Shown here one piece after another: positions 25,301-33,050 of a stretch of DNA of 33,244 nt. Origin of the DNA: Chloroflexota bacterium (lineage in GTDB: Bacteria > Chloroflexota > Anaerolineae > Aggregatilineales > Phototrophicaceae); NCBI GenBank assembly GCA_023430545.1, contig JAEZAF010000028.1, forward strand, positions 1 through 33,244, read 5' to 3'. The notes beneath the pieces were generated by a model. That model was not told where the DNA came from, did no database searches, and saw only the letters and a list, made by a program, of their open reading frames with translations. Each line of letters begins with the position of its first letter. Position 1 is the stretch's first letter. Position numbers and translations under genes: made by a program.

Positions 25301-26445
25301 TCATGCGCTTTCAGCGGAATCACCAGCTCGGATTTAGTACGCACCTCATTCGGCACATAAACGCTATTCTGTGTCACATCCGCCACATAGACGACTCTGC
25401 CAGTCCGCAGGGCAAGCGGCACCAGCCCCGGACCGTCCAGTGTCAGCGTCACACCTGGTCGGATATTTTCGTGACCGGTACGGGCCACGCGCCTCAGAAT
25501 GGGGCCAGTTGGTCTGACTGAGCCGTCCCCGTCATCTTCGCTGATCTCGTAATCGTCTTCGCTCTCATCGAGCAGGATCAGACCACAGTCTGCCTGTTCG
25601 AATTCTGCCACCACCGCTTCGACAATCTGCTGGCCGAGGGTGATGATGCTGTCCGCTTCCAGCAGATAGGAAGTCGCGTTATACAGCGCCTTCAACTCCA
25701 CTTCCGCCAGCTTACTTGCGGTAATATCCAGCGACAGAATAAAGATTCCATCGGGGACCGGCTGAATACTCAGCTCAAACCACCGTTTGGAGCCATCAGG
25801 ATGGACGTAGAGGTTTTCGATCTGCTGCGGGATGCGTTCTTCCATACAGCGCCGCAGCGAGACAAACAGCGGCGTCTGCTCAATACCCGGATGTTTCTCC
25901 ATCATCGTCAGCCCAACCAGGCTTTCGATAGGCTCACCGATCTGAAGGGCTGCGATCTTGTTCAGATACAGATAGCGCCAGTCGAAACCGATAATCTGAC
26001 AGCCTTCATGCAGGTTATCCAGCAGGCGGCGATAACGACGCTCGCTGGCCGGATAAACCGCTTGAGCGCGGGTGTGCTGTTCAAGCTGACAGCAGCGATG
26101 CGCATACTGGACAGATTTCTGCAACAGCGGGGCTGTAAGCTGCGAACGGATCAGGCTGTCCTGCGCACCGGCTTCGGCAGCCGCATCAGCTTCGGCTTCA
26201 TCATTGACAAGGACGATGACCGGCAGTGCTGAAAAATCACGCCGGATGGCAGTCAGTATCTCAGCATGGGACCAATCTGGAAGGTCGATGCTGAGCAGGA
26301 TCGCTTCAACAGGTTCCGCCGACAGTGATATGACGGCCTCTTCCACCGAGGTGATCCATGTTACCTGAAAGCGCTCTTTGGTGAGCAGCAGTTGTTTGAG
26401 AGCCGCGTAATCCTCATGGTCGCCCGTGATGATTAAAATACGCAT
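22339..26445 (-). CDS. Multi-sensor histidine kinase (REC-like, PAS, GAF, PAS, GAF, three PAS, HisKA, HATPase)
   Basis: 1368 residues from the ATG at 26445, chosen for the GGGGA site just upstream; an upstream ATG at 26496 would add 17 unconserved residues. In order: a receiver-like domain (1-120; D9 and D54 present, but the usual KP lysine reads RSQLTAP); PAS (about 125-240); GAF (about 250-430; LVIPLKAHDRVIGALDLQS); PAS (about 445-575); a second GAF-like domain (about 590-760); three PAS/PAC units (about 765-1135; repeated SSRMVFGYEPEEM and SSRTVLGYEPEEI, then ITDRKMAEEAL); HisKA with SHEFRTPL, H1149; HATPase (NLISNAVKYS, DEGIGIPESD, GTGLGLT). No membrane segments, so a soluble sensor; ligands unknown. 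It likely signals to the REC-kinase encoded behind it. Confidence 0.9.
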   Translation of the reverse strand: MRILIITGDHEDYAALKQLLLTKERFQVTWITSVEEAVISLSAEPVEAILLSIDLPDWSHAEILTAIRRDFSALPVIVLVNDEAEADAAAEAGAQDSLIRSQLTAPLLQKSVQYAHRCCQLEQHTRAQAVYPASERRYRRLLDNLHEGCQIIGFDWRYLYLNKIAALQIGEPIESLVGLTMMEKHPGIEQTPLFVSLRRCMEERIPQQIENLYVHPDGSKRWFELSIQPVPDGIFILSLDITASKLAEVELKALYNATSYLLEADSIITLGQQIVEAVVAEFEQADCGLILLDESEDDYEISEDDGDGSVRPTGPILRRVARTGHENIRPGVTLTLDGPGLVPLALRTGRVVYVADVTQNSVYVPNEVRTKSELVIPLKAHDRVIGALDLQSSRLDAFSEGDRRILSAYAERAAAALENMRLYEAINRHALELEWGVTERTAELQIAKEQTEAIFNNSLDCILLTDLNFEIERCNTRAYAMFNIDQKSLEDDGHDVSRPLSLLDLIAEADQDIVRTAARAIIDKDQSGVSLEIHACRHPDIWFDAELSISYIKGGGLVCALRDITERKQTHAALNAKLEEEQAFQNYQKELHQITIELTQIDQMDIFYRRAVELGRERLNLERLGLFLYNPHDDTVTGTFGTDTEGNLTDESHLTFTPWGEGIMRRALADAERFIFDEDAQLYTARQPVGTGWNAAAVLWNGPDTLGWLIADNGLYHRPASKPQLEILVLYASMLGTLLSRKRVEVRLRESEALYRLLADNISDMVMRLSPDGTFEYVSASSRMVFGYEPEEMVGTNNFDYVHPEDRDHVTARVEEARVRSHESHVIRSRCRHKDGHYIWIESSGQAVFSKTTGEFEGFIAAARNITAQKLAEEALQESEVRYRMLAENITDVIVRVTAEGVYTYASASSRTVLGYEPEEIIGETLVEHIHPDDLEPMLRVRDESVRTGIEVPLIYRIRHRDGHYIWLEVVRQPVPPAAPGMPYEYVASARDITDRKMAEEALVHQRDFLQLVIDNLPDLIMVRDQEGRFQLANRALAALYGVTPDALVGRLESEITSEPLQIAVGGESDAEVLDRRKPVFIPEETILDRYYQTTKIPLQNASQVYDRMLIVASDITARKLAEESLHQALKKEKELNELKSRFVSMASHEFRTPLATILMLTETLTMHRAKMTDAQIDQRLHKMQEQVDFLTQIMDDVLQLARLQARRAEFNPTLLDLDSLCRSVIDEFQSRPNLGREFVYTCDPVLHKAILDRKLIRQIVSNLISNAVKYSYEESKIIVNLEHADECVVLKVQDEGIGIPESDMKHLFEPFHRANNVGTISGTGLGLTIAMESVEMHGGTINVETEVGKGTTFIVCLPVTRSGEDHD

Positions 26446-26761
26446 GACATTTCCCCGTATTAAGCTGTTGCATTGATGGCTGAAGCGTGATGGCATGGCG
26501 CCAGATGTGCGAGGTCGGTGCGCTGGATTTGGCGGTGGTTCAGCCGTGTGTTACATCTTCATCATTCAGCCAGCATCATCGAGAGGCTGCGGTTATGTGT
26601 CGTCATCTGTGCTGTACTGTCTGAGAAGAGATTTCGGCGGCTGTACTCTAAGTAAGAAGCATGCCCGCCAAATAGGATCCCGGCAGAGTTATTAGCACCT
26701 TAAATTAGTATACATTCACTCTGTTCGTACTATCGTTGATGTTTAAGTATAAGGAGGACTG
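26446..26761. other. Intergenic leader of the kinase operon
   Basis: 316 bases between the kinase start and the LacI remnant, presumably with the kinase promoter. It becomes AT-rich at about 26690-26760. I see no conserved gene, repeat or convincing promoter pair. Confidence 0.5.
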
Positions 26762-27100
26762 TCAATAGAGGTCCAGAGGCGAGGCCGCCGTCGATGTGCG
26801 GATAATCAACTCCACAGGAAGCACGATATCCTGTTCCCCGGAGGTTTCCTCATCCCGCAGCAGTGCGATCAGGCGCTGGGCGGCCTCCTGCCCCATGTGA
26901 TAGGGATTCTGCACGACGGTCGTCAGAAACGGGCGCGGATTGATATGCTCCGGCAGATCGTCGAACGTCGCCAGTGATATATCGGTCGGAATCTGAAGCT
27001 GATGTTCGTCCAGTGCCCGAATAACGCCAATTGCGATAAAGTTATTGGCGGTGACAATCGCTGTCGGGCGCGGGTGGATCGCCTCTTCCAGTGCCAGTAT
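26762..27100 (-). pseudogene. C-terminal remnant of a LacI-family transcriptional regulator
   Basis: Reading leftward from 27100 gives 112 codons of typical LacI/GalR effector domain: TAIVTANNFIAIGVIRALDE, then ISLATFDDLPEHINPRPFLT, VVQNPYHMGQEAAQRLIALL and a normal end VELIIRTST before TGA at 26762-26764. An in-frame TAG (27101-27103) lies directly upstream. None of the three frames beyond it shows the DNA-binding helix-turn-helix or the first effector lobe, so about 230 residues are missing. The remnant sits head-to-head with the isomerase gene, where an intact local repressor would be expected. The loss probably left that gene without its regulator. Confidence 0.8.
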
Positions 27101-27192
27101 CTACCGCTGAAGTCCAGCCGGGATGAGATGTAATGTCTCTCGCCCCTTTTTTGGAATACTTTCTCTTTTAAACAGATTTAAGGACTCAAAAA

Positions 27193-28839
27193 ATGTATAC
27201 CTTACCCACTTTGGAAACCCCGGACTCCATCGGTGAAAATGAGATCATCCTGATCGCCAACGGCGACCTGCGCCTGTCCGCCAACCAGACCTGCTGGCCT
27301 GCACAGGAAGCAATGGAAAAAGCCGTCACGGAGGCCTTTGCCCGTGAAGGCTTCACCATCCGGCGCGGCCATGCCTATGATCCAGAACTGAAGCACGGCT
27401 TCATCTGGAATCAGCGCATGGGCATGGATGTCTTCCGCAAGATCCCAAAGGATGCGCGGCTGATCGTCGCCGAGTCCGTCTGGCAGTACAGCCATCACGT
27501 GCTGGCCGGCCTGCGCGATCATCGCGGCCCGATCCTCACCCTCGCCAACTGGAGCGGCCAGTGGCCTGGGCTGGTCGGCATGCTGAATCTGAACGGCTCG
27601 CTGACCAAAATGGGTGTCGAGTACAGCAGCATCTGGAGCGTGGATTTCACCGACGACTTCTTCCTCAACGGTATTCGCCAGTGGCTGCGTGAAGGCAAAA
27701 TCACCCACGACACCAGCCACGTCCGCGATGTGGATACTGCCCGTCTGCCGGAAGCCGAAGCCGCACTTGGCGCGGCCCTCGCGCAGCAGCTTCAGCACGA
27801 GAAGGCCATCATGGGCGTCTTCGATGAAGGCTGCATGGGCATGTACAACGCCATCATTGAAGACGAAATGCTGAACCCGACCGGCATCTACAAGGAACGC
27901 CTCAGCCAGTCGGCGCTGGTCGCCGCCATGCGCACCGTCAGCGATGAAGAAGCCCGTCAGGTGCGGGACTGGCTGGAAGCACGCGGCATGCGCTTCATCA
28001 CCGGGCAGGACGACGAAACCGAGCTGACCGACGATCAGATTCACCAGCAGTGCAAGATGTACATCGCAGCCGTCCGCATCGCCCACGACTTTAGCTGCGA
28101 CACCATCGGCATCCAGTATCAGCAGGGGCTGAAGGATATGGTCCCGGCCTCGGATCTGGTCGAGGGTCTGCTGAATGATGTCAATCGTCCGCCGGTCTAT
28201 CACGCCCAGACGGGTGAGGAACTCTACGCCGGGAAAGCCGTGCCCCACTTTAACGAAGTCGATGAATGCGCTGGTGTCGATTCGCTGGTGACCAACCGCA
28301 TCTGGACAGCCATGGGCTTTGATCCGTCCACCACCCTGCACGACCTCCGCTGGGGCGAACATTATCAGGGCGACGGCGTGGACGCCTACGTCTGGGTGTT
28401 CCTGATCTCCGGCGCGGCCCCGGCTTCGCACTTCATCGACGGCTACGCTGGCGCGACCAGTGAACGTCAGGCCCCGATGTACTTCCGGCTCGGCGGCGGC
28501 ACACTGAAAGGCATCAGCAAACCCGGTGAGATCGTCTGGAGCCGCGTGTTTGTCATGGATAACGCCCTGCACGCCGATCTGGGACGCGCCACAGTCGTCG
28601 AACTGCCGCGTGAGGAAACCGAACGCCGCTGGCAGGCGACATCACCACAGTGGCCGATCATGCATGCCGTGCTGCATGGCGTCAATCGTGATCAGATGAT
28701 GGCACGGCACAAGGCCAATCACCTGAACGTCGTCTACGCCCCGACCGCCGAAGACGCAGACCGAGCACTGGCCGCCAAAGCCTCGATGCTGGCCGCGCTG
28801 GGGATTCAGGTCCACTTCTGCGGTGATGTCCGCCTTTAA
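27193..28839 (+). CDS. L-fucose/L-arabinose isomerase family protein
   Basis: 548-residue cytoplasmic aldose-ketose isomerase relative. The family resemblance is seen in the N-domain (ESVWQYSHHVLAGLRDHRGP, LTLANWSGQWPGLVGMLNLN), the DEGCMGMYNAIIEDEM segment (211-226), IGIQYQQGLKDM (305-316) and the C-terminal ARHKANHLNVVYA. Glu/Asp/His residues in these segments are candidates for the metal site, but I cannot assign each one. It diverges from E. coli FucI and belongs to a group found in polysaccharide-degrading bacteria, so the true sugar is unsure. AAGGA lies 9 bases before the ATG. A DUF1349 gene follows 13 bases later and the remnant of a LacI regulator lies upstream, suggesting a small sugar-catabolic unit. 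Confidence 0.75.
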   Translation: MYTLPTLETPDSIGENEIILIANGDLRLSANQTCWPAQEAMEKAVTEAFAREGFTIRRGHAYDPELKHGFIWNQRMGMDVFRKIPKDARLIVAESVWQYSHHVLAGLRDHRGPILTLANWSGQWPGLVGMLNLNGSLTKMGVEYSSIWSVDFTDDFFLNGIRQWLREGKITHDTSHVRDVDTARLPEAEAALGAALAQQLQHEKAIMGVFDEGCMGMYNAIIEDEMLNPTGIYKERLSQSALVAAMRTVSDEEARQVRDWLEARGMRFITGQDDETELTDDQIHQQCKMYIAAVRIAHDFSCDTIGIQYQQGLKDMVPASDLVEGLLNDVNRPPVYHAQTGEELYAGKAVPHFNEVDECAGVDSLVTNRIWTAMGFDPSTTLHDLRWGEHYQGDGVDAYVWVFLISGAAPASHFIDGYAGATSERQAPMYFRLGGGTLKGISKPGEIVWSRVFVMDNALHADLGRATVVELPREETERRWQATSPQWPIMHAVLHGVNRDQMMARHKANHLNVVYAPTAEDADRALAAKASMLAALGIQVHFCGDVRL

Positions 28840-28852
28840 GGAGAAGAGCAGG

Positions 28853-29422
28853 ATGAACAACATGCACTTAACCAACATGCGATGGCTCAACGAACCCGCA
28901 CACTGGACAGCCGACGAAACCGGCATTCAGATCACGACCGACGCCAAAACCGACTTCTGGCGCAAGACGCACTATGGCTTCATCCGTGATAACGGGCACT
29001 TCTACTATCAGGATGTGCACGGGAAGTTCATCGCACAGGTGAAGATGACAGGGCAGTACCGCGATCTGTACGATCAGGGCGGGCTGATGGTGCGCGTGGA
29101 CGAAACCACATGGATCAAGTGCGGCATCGAATACGTGCACGAGGTACAGCAGGCCAGCGCCGTCGTCACCCGCGAGTTCTCTGACTGGTCGGTGACCGCG
29201 CTGGACCAGAATCCGCCGTCGATCTGGCTGCGCGTCGTCGGGGATCTACCCACCGTCGAGGTCTTGTACTCACTCGACGGCGAGACCTATCACATGCTGC
29301 GAATGGCCTATCTGGCGGAAGCCGAACAGGTACAGGTCGGTGTGATGGCCTGCTCACCGGACGGCACCGGCTTCGACATCCGCTTCGAGGACTTCGCCAT
29401 CAGCCCACATCACCCCGGCTGA
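28853..29422 (+). CDS. DUF1349 (concanavalin-like) domain protein
   Basis: 189-residue single-domain beta-jelly-roll protein of the DUF1349 type, related to laminin-G/concanavalin folds. Seen: TDAKTDFWRKTHYGFIRDNG, VKMTGQYRDLYDQGGLMVRV and TWIKCGIEYV, the core strands of the family, and a C-terminal VGVMACSPDGTGFDIRFEDF. No signal peptide or membrane helix, so it is cytoplasmic. The ATG at 28853 is chosen because AAGGAG lies about 10 bases upstream; the longer frame from 28823 would overlap the isomerase gene. Cotranscribed with the isomerase; binding or modification of a sugar is an inference, as the family has no settled biochemical role. Confidence 0.82.
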   Translation: MNNMHLTNMRWLNEPAHWTADETGIQITTDAKTDFWRKTHYGFIRDNGHFYYQDVHGKFIAQVKMTGQYRDLYDQGGLMVRVDETTWIKCGIEYVHEVQQASAVVTREFSDWSVTALDQNPPSIWLRVVGDLPTVEVLYSLDGETYHMLRMAYLAEAEQVQVGVMACSPDGTGFDIRFEDFAISPHHPG

Positions 29423-29451
29423 CAGCACACCTTCATCTTCCACACTGTGTA

Positions 29452-29607
29452 GGGGCCGGATTCTTCCGGCCCTGCATGTGTCGATCACAGGTTCTTCTGA
29501 CATTTCGACCATCGTGTGATCACTCGCTTTTGCGTAGGGGCGGACCTGTGTGTCCGCCCGCAGCGGTTAGTGGGGCTTTTTTCGCCTCAAATCCCTTAAG
29601 TTGCTGC
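29452..29607. repeat. Composite palindromic repeats between convergent genes
   Basis: Two perfect eight-pair hairpins, GGGCCGGA/TCCGGCCC (29453-29472) and GGGCGGAC/GTCCGCCC (29538-29559), are each introduced by GTAGG. They are followed by 29580-29607, which in reverse complement reads GCAGCAACTTAAGGGAT then TTGAGGCG, matching 9392-9417. The whole gap 29423-29632 is made of such elements and lies between two gene 3' ends. Confidence 0.7.
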
Positions 29608-29632
29608 CTATGGGTGGGGTAAAGCTCACCCC

Positions 29633-30298
29633 CTAACTCGACAGCGCCTCGAAGAATCGCACGCCGAACAACGCCGCCTGAGTCCGATCACGCAGTTCCA
29701 GTTTCGTCAGGATATTGCTGACGTGCGTCCGCACCGTATTCTCGCTGACGCATAGCTCGGACGCGATTTCGTTATTCTGCAGGCCGCGTGTCAGCAGACG
29801 CAGTACGTCCAGCTCACGTTCGCTGAGGTTTCGCACCATATCCATCTCGCTCTGCTGATTCTCGCTGAGATTGGATGCCATCATCGAGACGACCTTCGGA
29901 TGCATCACCCACTGCCCGTGATGCACGGCGATGATCGCCTGCACCAGATCTTCTGGCAGGATATCCTTCAGCAGATAGGCCGCTACCCCTGCCCGCACCG
30001 CCGATAGTACATGGGCATTGTCCAGAAAGCTGGTCATGACGATCACGCGCACCTGCGGGTAAAGATCACCAATCCGCCGTGTCGCTTCCGCCCCGGAGAT
30101 CCCTTCCATCACCAGATCCATCAGCACAATATCGACTTCCAGCGAGCGCAGCAGCTCGAGCGCTTCTTCTCCACTCGCCGCCTCACCCACGACTTTCAGC
30201 GTCGGGATCGTCTCGATATAACCGCGCAGGCCAAACCGGACCATCCCATGATCGTCCACAATCAGGACTCGAATTGGGTTTTCGGATAAAGGGTTCAT
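29633..30298 (-). CDS. NarL/FixJ-type response regulator
   Basis: 221-residue DNA-binding regulator. Receiver domain with D15-D16, phospho-acceptor D61 and YLLKD (lysine about 111). Then a linker and a LuxR-type helix-turn-helix (LSERELDVLRLLTRGLQNNE, then ASELCVSENTVRTHVSNIL, about 157-205). All key positions are intact. It starts 7 bases after the stop of the sensor kinase gene and is its obvious partner. Targets are unknown; the linked binding protein suggests control of a sugar-uptake or catabolism gene set, possibly including the operons nearby. Confidence 0.93.
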   Translation of the reverse strand: MNPLSENPIRVLIVDDHGMVRFGLRGYIETIPTLKVVGEAASGEEALELLRSLEVDIVLMDLVMEGISGAEATRRIGDLYPQVRVIVMTSFLDNAHVLSAVRAGVAAYLLKDILPEDLVQAIIAVHHGQWVMHPKVVSMMASNLSENQQSEMDMVRNLSERELDVLRLLTRGLQNNEIASELCVSENTVRTHVSNILTKLELRDRTQAALFGVRFFEALSS

Positions 30299-30305
30299 AA
30301 TAAGT

Positions 30306-31799
30306 CTATCTTTTTCTTAAATCTAACCGGATGGAGAGACGTGTTCCCGTCTTTGCTTCAGACTGTATTTCGCATTTCCCGCCGACGTGGTTCAGACGCA
30401 TCTGCATCATCACCAGCCCGTTGGATGTCGGCGGCACCGCCTTCGGATCAAAGCCAATTCCATTATCCTCTACAATAACATGGGTCAGCAACCCAAATCG
30501 AATCGACACCCGCAGCACCGTTGCGCCGCTGTGACGAATCACATTCGAGACTGCTTCCTGCACCGCACGGAACAGCGCGTGTTCCTGCTCGATCGTGAGC
30601 GTATTCGTCCCATCGGTGCGCCATAAAAGCCGCAGATCATGCGTCTCGCACAACCGGTCCAGATATTCGAACAGCGCATCGTCCAGCCGCTTGTCCTGTA
30701 AGGGCATCGACACCAGTTCCTGAAGCAGCGCTGTCATCTCTGTCTGTGCGGAGTGCCCTGCCTGCCGGATATGTTCGAGATGCGTCCGGGCCAGCGCTGG
30801 CTCATTCTCCAGCAGATTGATGCCCGCCCCCGCCGAAAGCGTGATGCTGAAAAGCTGCTGTTTGACGCTGTCGTGCAGCTCACGGGCGATGCGCTGGCGT
30901 TCTTCATGGACGGCGGTCGTGCGTTCCTTCCGCGCCACCTTGAGCATTTCCAGCCGGTGCTGTTCGGTGGCTTCGGTCTCAGACTGCTGCGTGCGGTTCA
31001 GCATCTCCGCCATCTGATTGAATGCCGCCGCCACCGCCGTGATCTCGTGGTCATCGTCCGGCGAAATCGCGATCTGCGTGTCGAACCTGCCAACGGTGAT
31101 CTGCTGTGCGGCGTCACGGATGCGGTGCAGCCCGTCGATATTTCGCTGGCTCACCGCCGCCGCCCAGACCGCTGTCATCACAGACACCACCACCAGCGCG
31201 ATCACGAGCAGCACCGTCAGCGTGACAAGCTGTGAAGTCAGCGTCGGCACGATCTGACGACTCGTCAGCGTCGTGCTGGTCAGCAGCGCATTCGCCTGCA
31301 AATCGAGCGTGTCCGCCGTCGTCTGAAGCTGATCGTACAGCAGACTCACGGTATCCCCTGCGTCAGAGGCAGCAGCCACACGGTGATAACTGCGCAGCGT
31401 GTTCAGGTAAACCGTGCCGGTCGCTTCCAGTTCACTCAACGCCGCATAATCTGCCGCAAAGTCTGCCGCGTAATCGTCACCCAGCGGTGTAATCTGTGCA
31501 ATGGCGTCCTGTATCGCCAGCACCGCCGTCTCAGCAGCGGGATAGTGAGCATCATCCTGTGAGGCCGTATAGCGTTCGACGCGCCACCGCCCGACCGTGA
31601 TCTCATGCACCGCCCGGCTGATCGTGTCGATCCGGTCATAGGACTGTTCGAAAGGCCGAAACGATCCCGCCGCATAAGCCGCCAGTATCAGCACTGCCGC
31701 CAGCACGGTCATGATCAGGATCAGCAGCATCACCCGCAGATAGCGCGGCGGCAGATGCGGACCCAGCGTCCGGCTGGAAAACAATCGGCTAGAAAACAA
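30306..31799 (-). CDS. Membrane sensor histidine kinase (HAMP, HisKA_3), NarX/LiaS type
   Basis: About 497 residues if started at the TTG at 31799, which has AGGA 5 bases upstream and overlaps the binding-protein gene by 11 bases. ATG starts further up (31844, 31868, 31895) would overlap it by 56-107 bases. TM1 about 22-44, an extracytoplasmic four-helix-like domain about 45-189, TM2 about 190-215, HAMP about 216-270, then HisKA_3 with H309 in ARELHDSVKQQL and a HATPase_c with EAVSNVIRHSGA and VEDNGIGFD. Numbers count from the TTG. The kinase pairs with the NarL-type regulator. The upstream gene encodes a periplasmic sugar-binding protein, which could dock on the extracytoplasmic domain as in XylFII-LytS or ChvE-VirA. 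Confidence 0.85.
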   Translation of the reverse strand: MFSSRLFSSRTLGPHLPPRYLRVMLLILIMTVLAAVLILAAYAAGSFRPFEQSYDRIDTISRAVHEITVGRWRVERYTASQDDAHYPAAETAVLAIQDAIAQITPLGDDYAADFAADYAALSELEATGTVYLNTLRSYHRVAAASDAGDTVSLLYDQLQTTADTLDLQANALLTSTTLTSRQIVPTLTSQLVTLTVLLVIALVVVSVMTAVWAAAVSQRNIDGLHRIRDAAQQITVGRFDTQIAISPDDDHEITAVAAAFNQMAEMLNRTQQSETEATEQHRLEMLKVARKERTTAVHEERQRIARELHDSVKQQLFSITLSAGAGINLLENEPALARTHLEHIRQAGHSAQTEMTALLQELVSMPLQDKRLDDALFEYLDRLCETHDLRLLWRTDGTNTLTIEQEHALFRAVQEAVSNVIRHSGATVLRVSIRFGLLTHVIVEDNGIGFDPKAVPPTSNGLVMMQMRLNHVGGKCEIQSEAKTGTRLSIRLDLRKR

Positions 31800-32844
31800 G
31801 CTGTTCCTGCGCCCAGATGTACGAAGCAAGGTTATTACGCCCATAGCCACGGATCTTCCACGGTTCATTTGCCAGTTCGGGATCACGCTCCACATCCAGC
31901 GTGATCAAAGGGCCATCGACCACGATCATCGGCGGGATGTCCTGTCGTGCCTGCTCCAGCCCCATCACCGATGCATAATAGCCCGCCAGCACTGCCCATC
32001 CATGCACACGCGGTGACGAGTTGCGTGCCGTCGCCAGCAGACGCCCTTCGCTGACACCCTGTATCGCCGGGACCATCGCATCCACCCCGCCCAGCACCAC
32101 CTGATCCTGCATCCCATAGCGCTCCACCACCTGACGCGCCGCCAGTGCCATATCGTCATTGTGCAGGAAACCGGCCTTAAGGTCAGGGTGACGGTTAAGC
32201 AGCGTATTCCAGATGTCAGTCGTCATTTCGACGTTCCAGTCCCCCGGCTGGTCATCCACCACCTCGATCTCCGGATAGCGCCGGATCACGTTATAGAAGC
32301 CCTGCGCTCGTCCCTGTGCGCCGGTATGTCCCTGTCGGCCCCACGTATGCGCGATTTTGCCCTTCCCGCCCATCGCATCGACCAGTGCCTGAACCACGCT
32401 TTCCGCCATCATGACATTATCCGGCGTGATAAAGGTCAGGATTCCGATTTCCTGAAGCAGGGGAAACGGCGCGATCAGCGTGTCCATATCGACCACCGGT
32501 ATCCCACGACTGGTGAGGATCTCAGTCGATTCTACCAGTGTGCCGATGCTGCCCGGCTGCACAGCGACAAAGTCCCAGTCACGGCTGGCGATTTCGGCCA
32601 TATTCGCACGCTGCTGGTTGAGGTCAAGGTTGCCGTCAAACCATTCGATTTCGACACCCAGCCAACTGCCCATGCGCTCCGCCGCCTGTCGTCCCTGCGC
32701 CCCCCAACTGACAACCAGCCCATCGTTCATCATGGCGGCACGCACCGGCGTATGTCGTTCCTGCGGCAGGCGGTCGATCAGCGGCACAAATGGCATCAGC
32801 CCACCAGCGGCCAGCGCCTGTTTAAGAAATGTTCGACGATCCAT
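31789..32844 (-). CDS. Tat-exported periplasmic sugar-binding protein (Peripla_BP_4 type), likely sensor subunit
   Basis: 351 residues from the ATG at 32844, which has AGGAAA about 4 bases upstream; a TTG at 32865 would add 7 residues. The N-terminus MDRRTFLKQALAAGG is a twin-arginine signal (RRTFLK), so the protein is exported folded. The mature part is a type I periplasmic binding fold of the ribose/galactose class (VVSWGAQGRQAAERM, FDGNLDLNQQRANMAEIASR, FVAVQPGS, KAGFLHNDDMALAARQVVER, GGVDAM). No permease or ATPase gene accompanies it. Instead a sensor kinase gene overlaps its 3' end and a response regulator follows. The simplest reading is a ligand-binding partner of the kinase; supplying an unlinked importer is the alternative. 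Confidence 0.87.
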   Translation of the reverse strand: MDRRTFLKQALAAGGLMPFVPLIDRLPQERHTPVRAAMMNDGLVVSWGAQGRQAAERMGSWLGVEIEWFDGNLDLNQQRANMAEIASRDWDFVAVQPGSIGTLVESTEILTSRGIPVVDMDTLIAPFPLLQEIGILTFITPDNVMMAESVVQALVDAMGGKGKIAHTWGRQGHTGAQGRAQGFYNVIRRYPEIEVVDDQPGDWNVEMTTDIWNTLLNRHPDLKAGFLHNDDMALAARQVVERYGMQDQVVLGGVDAMVPAIQGVSEGRLLATARNSSPRVHGWAVLAGYYASVMGLEQARQDIPPMIVVDGPLITLDVERDPELANEPWKIRGYGRNNLASYIWAQEQLVF

Positions 32845-33050
32845 TCTATTTCCTGTATTTTTCAAAAACTTTTTTCACTTACGGTAAATTTCCACCCCTC
32901 ATCTGACTATTCTATCGCTATTCCCAACCCCGCAGTTACCTGACTCACCCAACACTCCCTGTCACCTGCGCGACAATCACCACGCCCCATAACGGACAAC
33001 CCCTGCACGGCAATCGCTATCCCCTGACTGACAATCCCACCGCACACTGT
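32845..33050. other. Upstream region of the three-gene sensor operon
   Basis: About 200 non-coding bases that should hold the promoter reading leftward. It has four loosely similar (A/G)CAA(T/C)C boxes at about 32971, 32994, 33009 and 33029. Their spacing is irregular, so an operator role is only a suggestion. Confidence 0.35.

Noticed and set aside
26735..26765. TTGACA and TATACT on the minus strand as a promoter for the kinase operon
   Set aside because: Only 8 bases separate them, far from the 16-18 needed, and the TTGACA overlaps the stop codon of the LacI remnant.
27202..28572. 456-codon open frame antisense to the isomerase gene
   Set aside because: It is the mirror of a GC-rich coding frame. 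The translation has no recognisable domain, whereas the sense strand shows clear isomerase-family segments.
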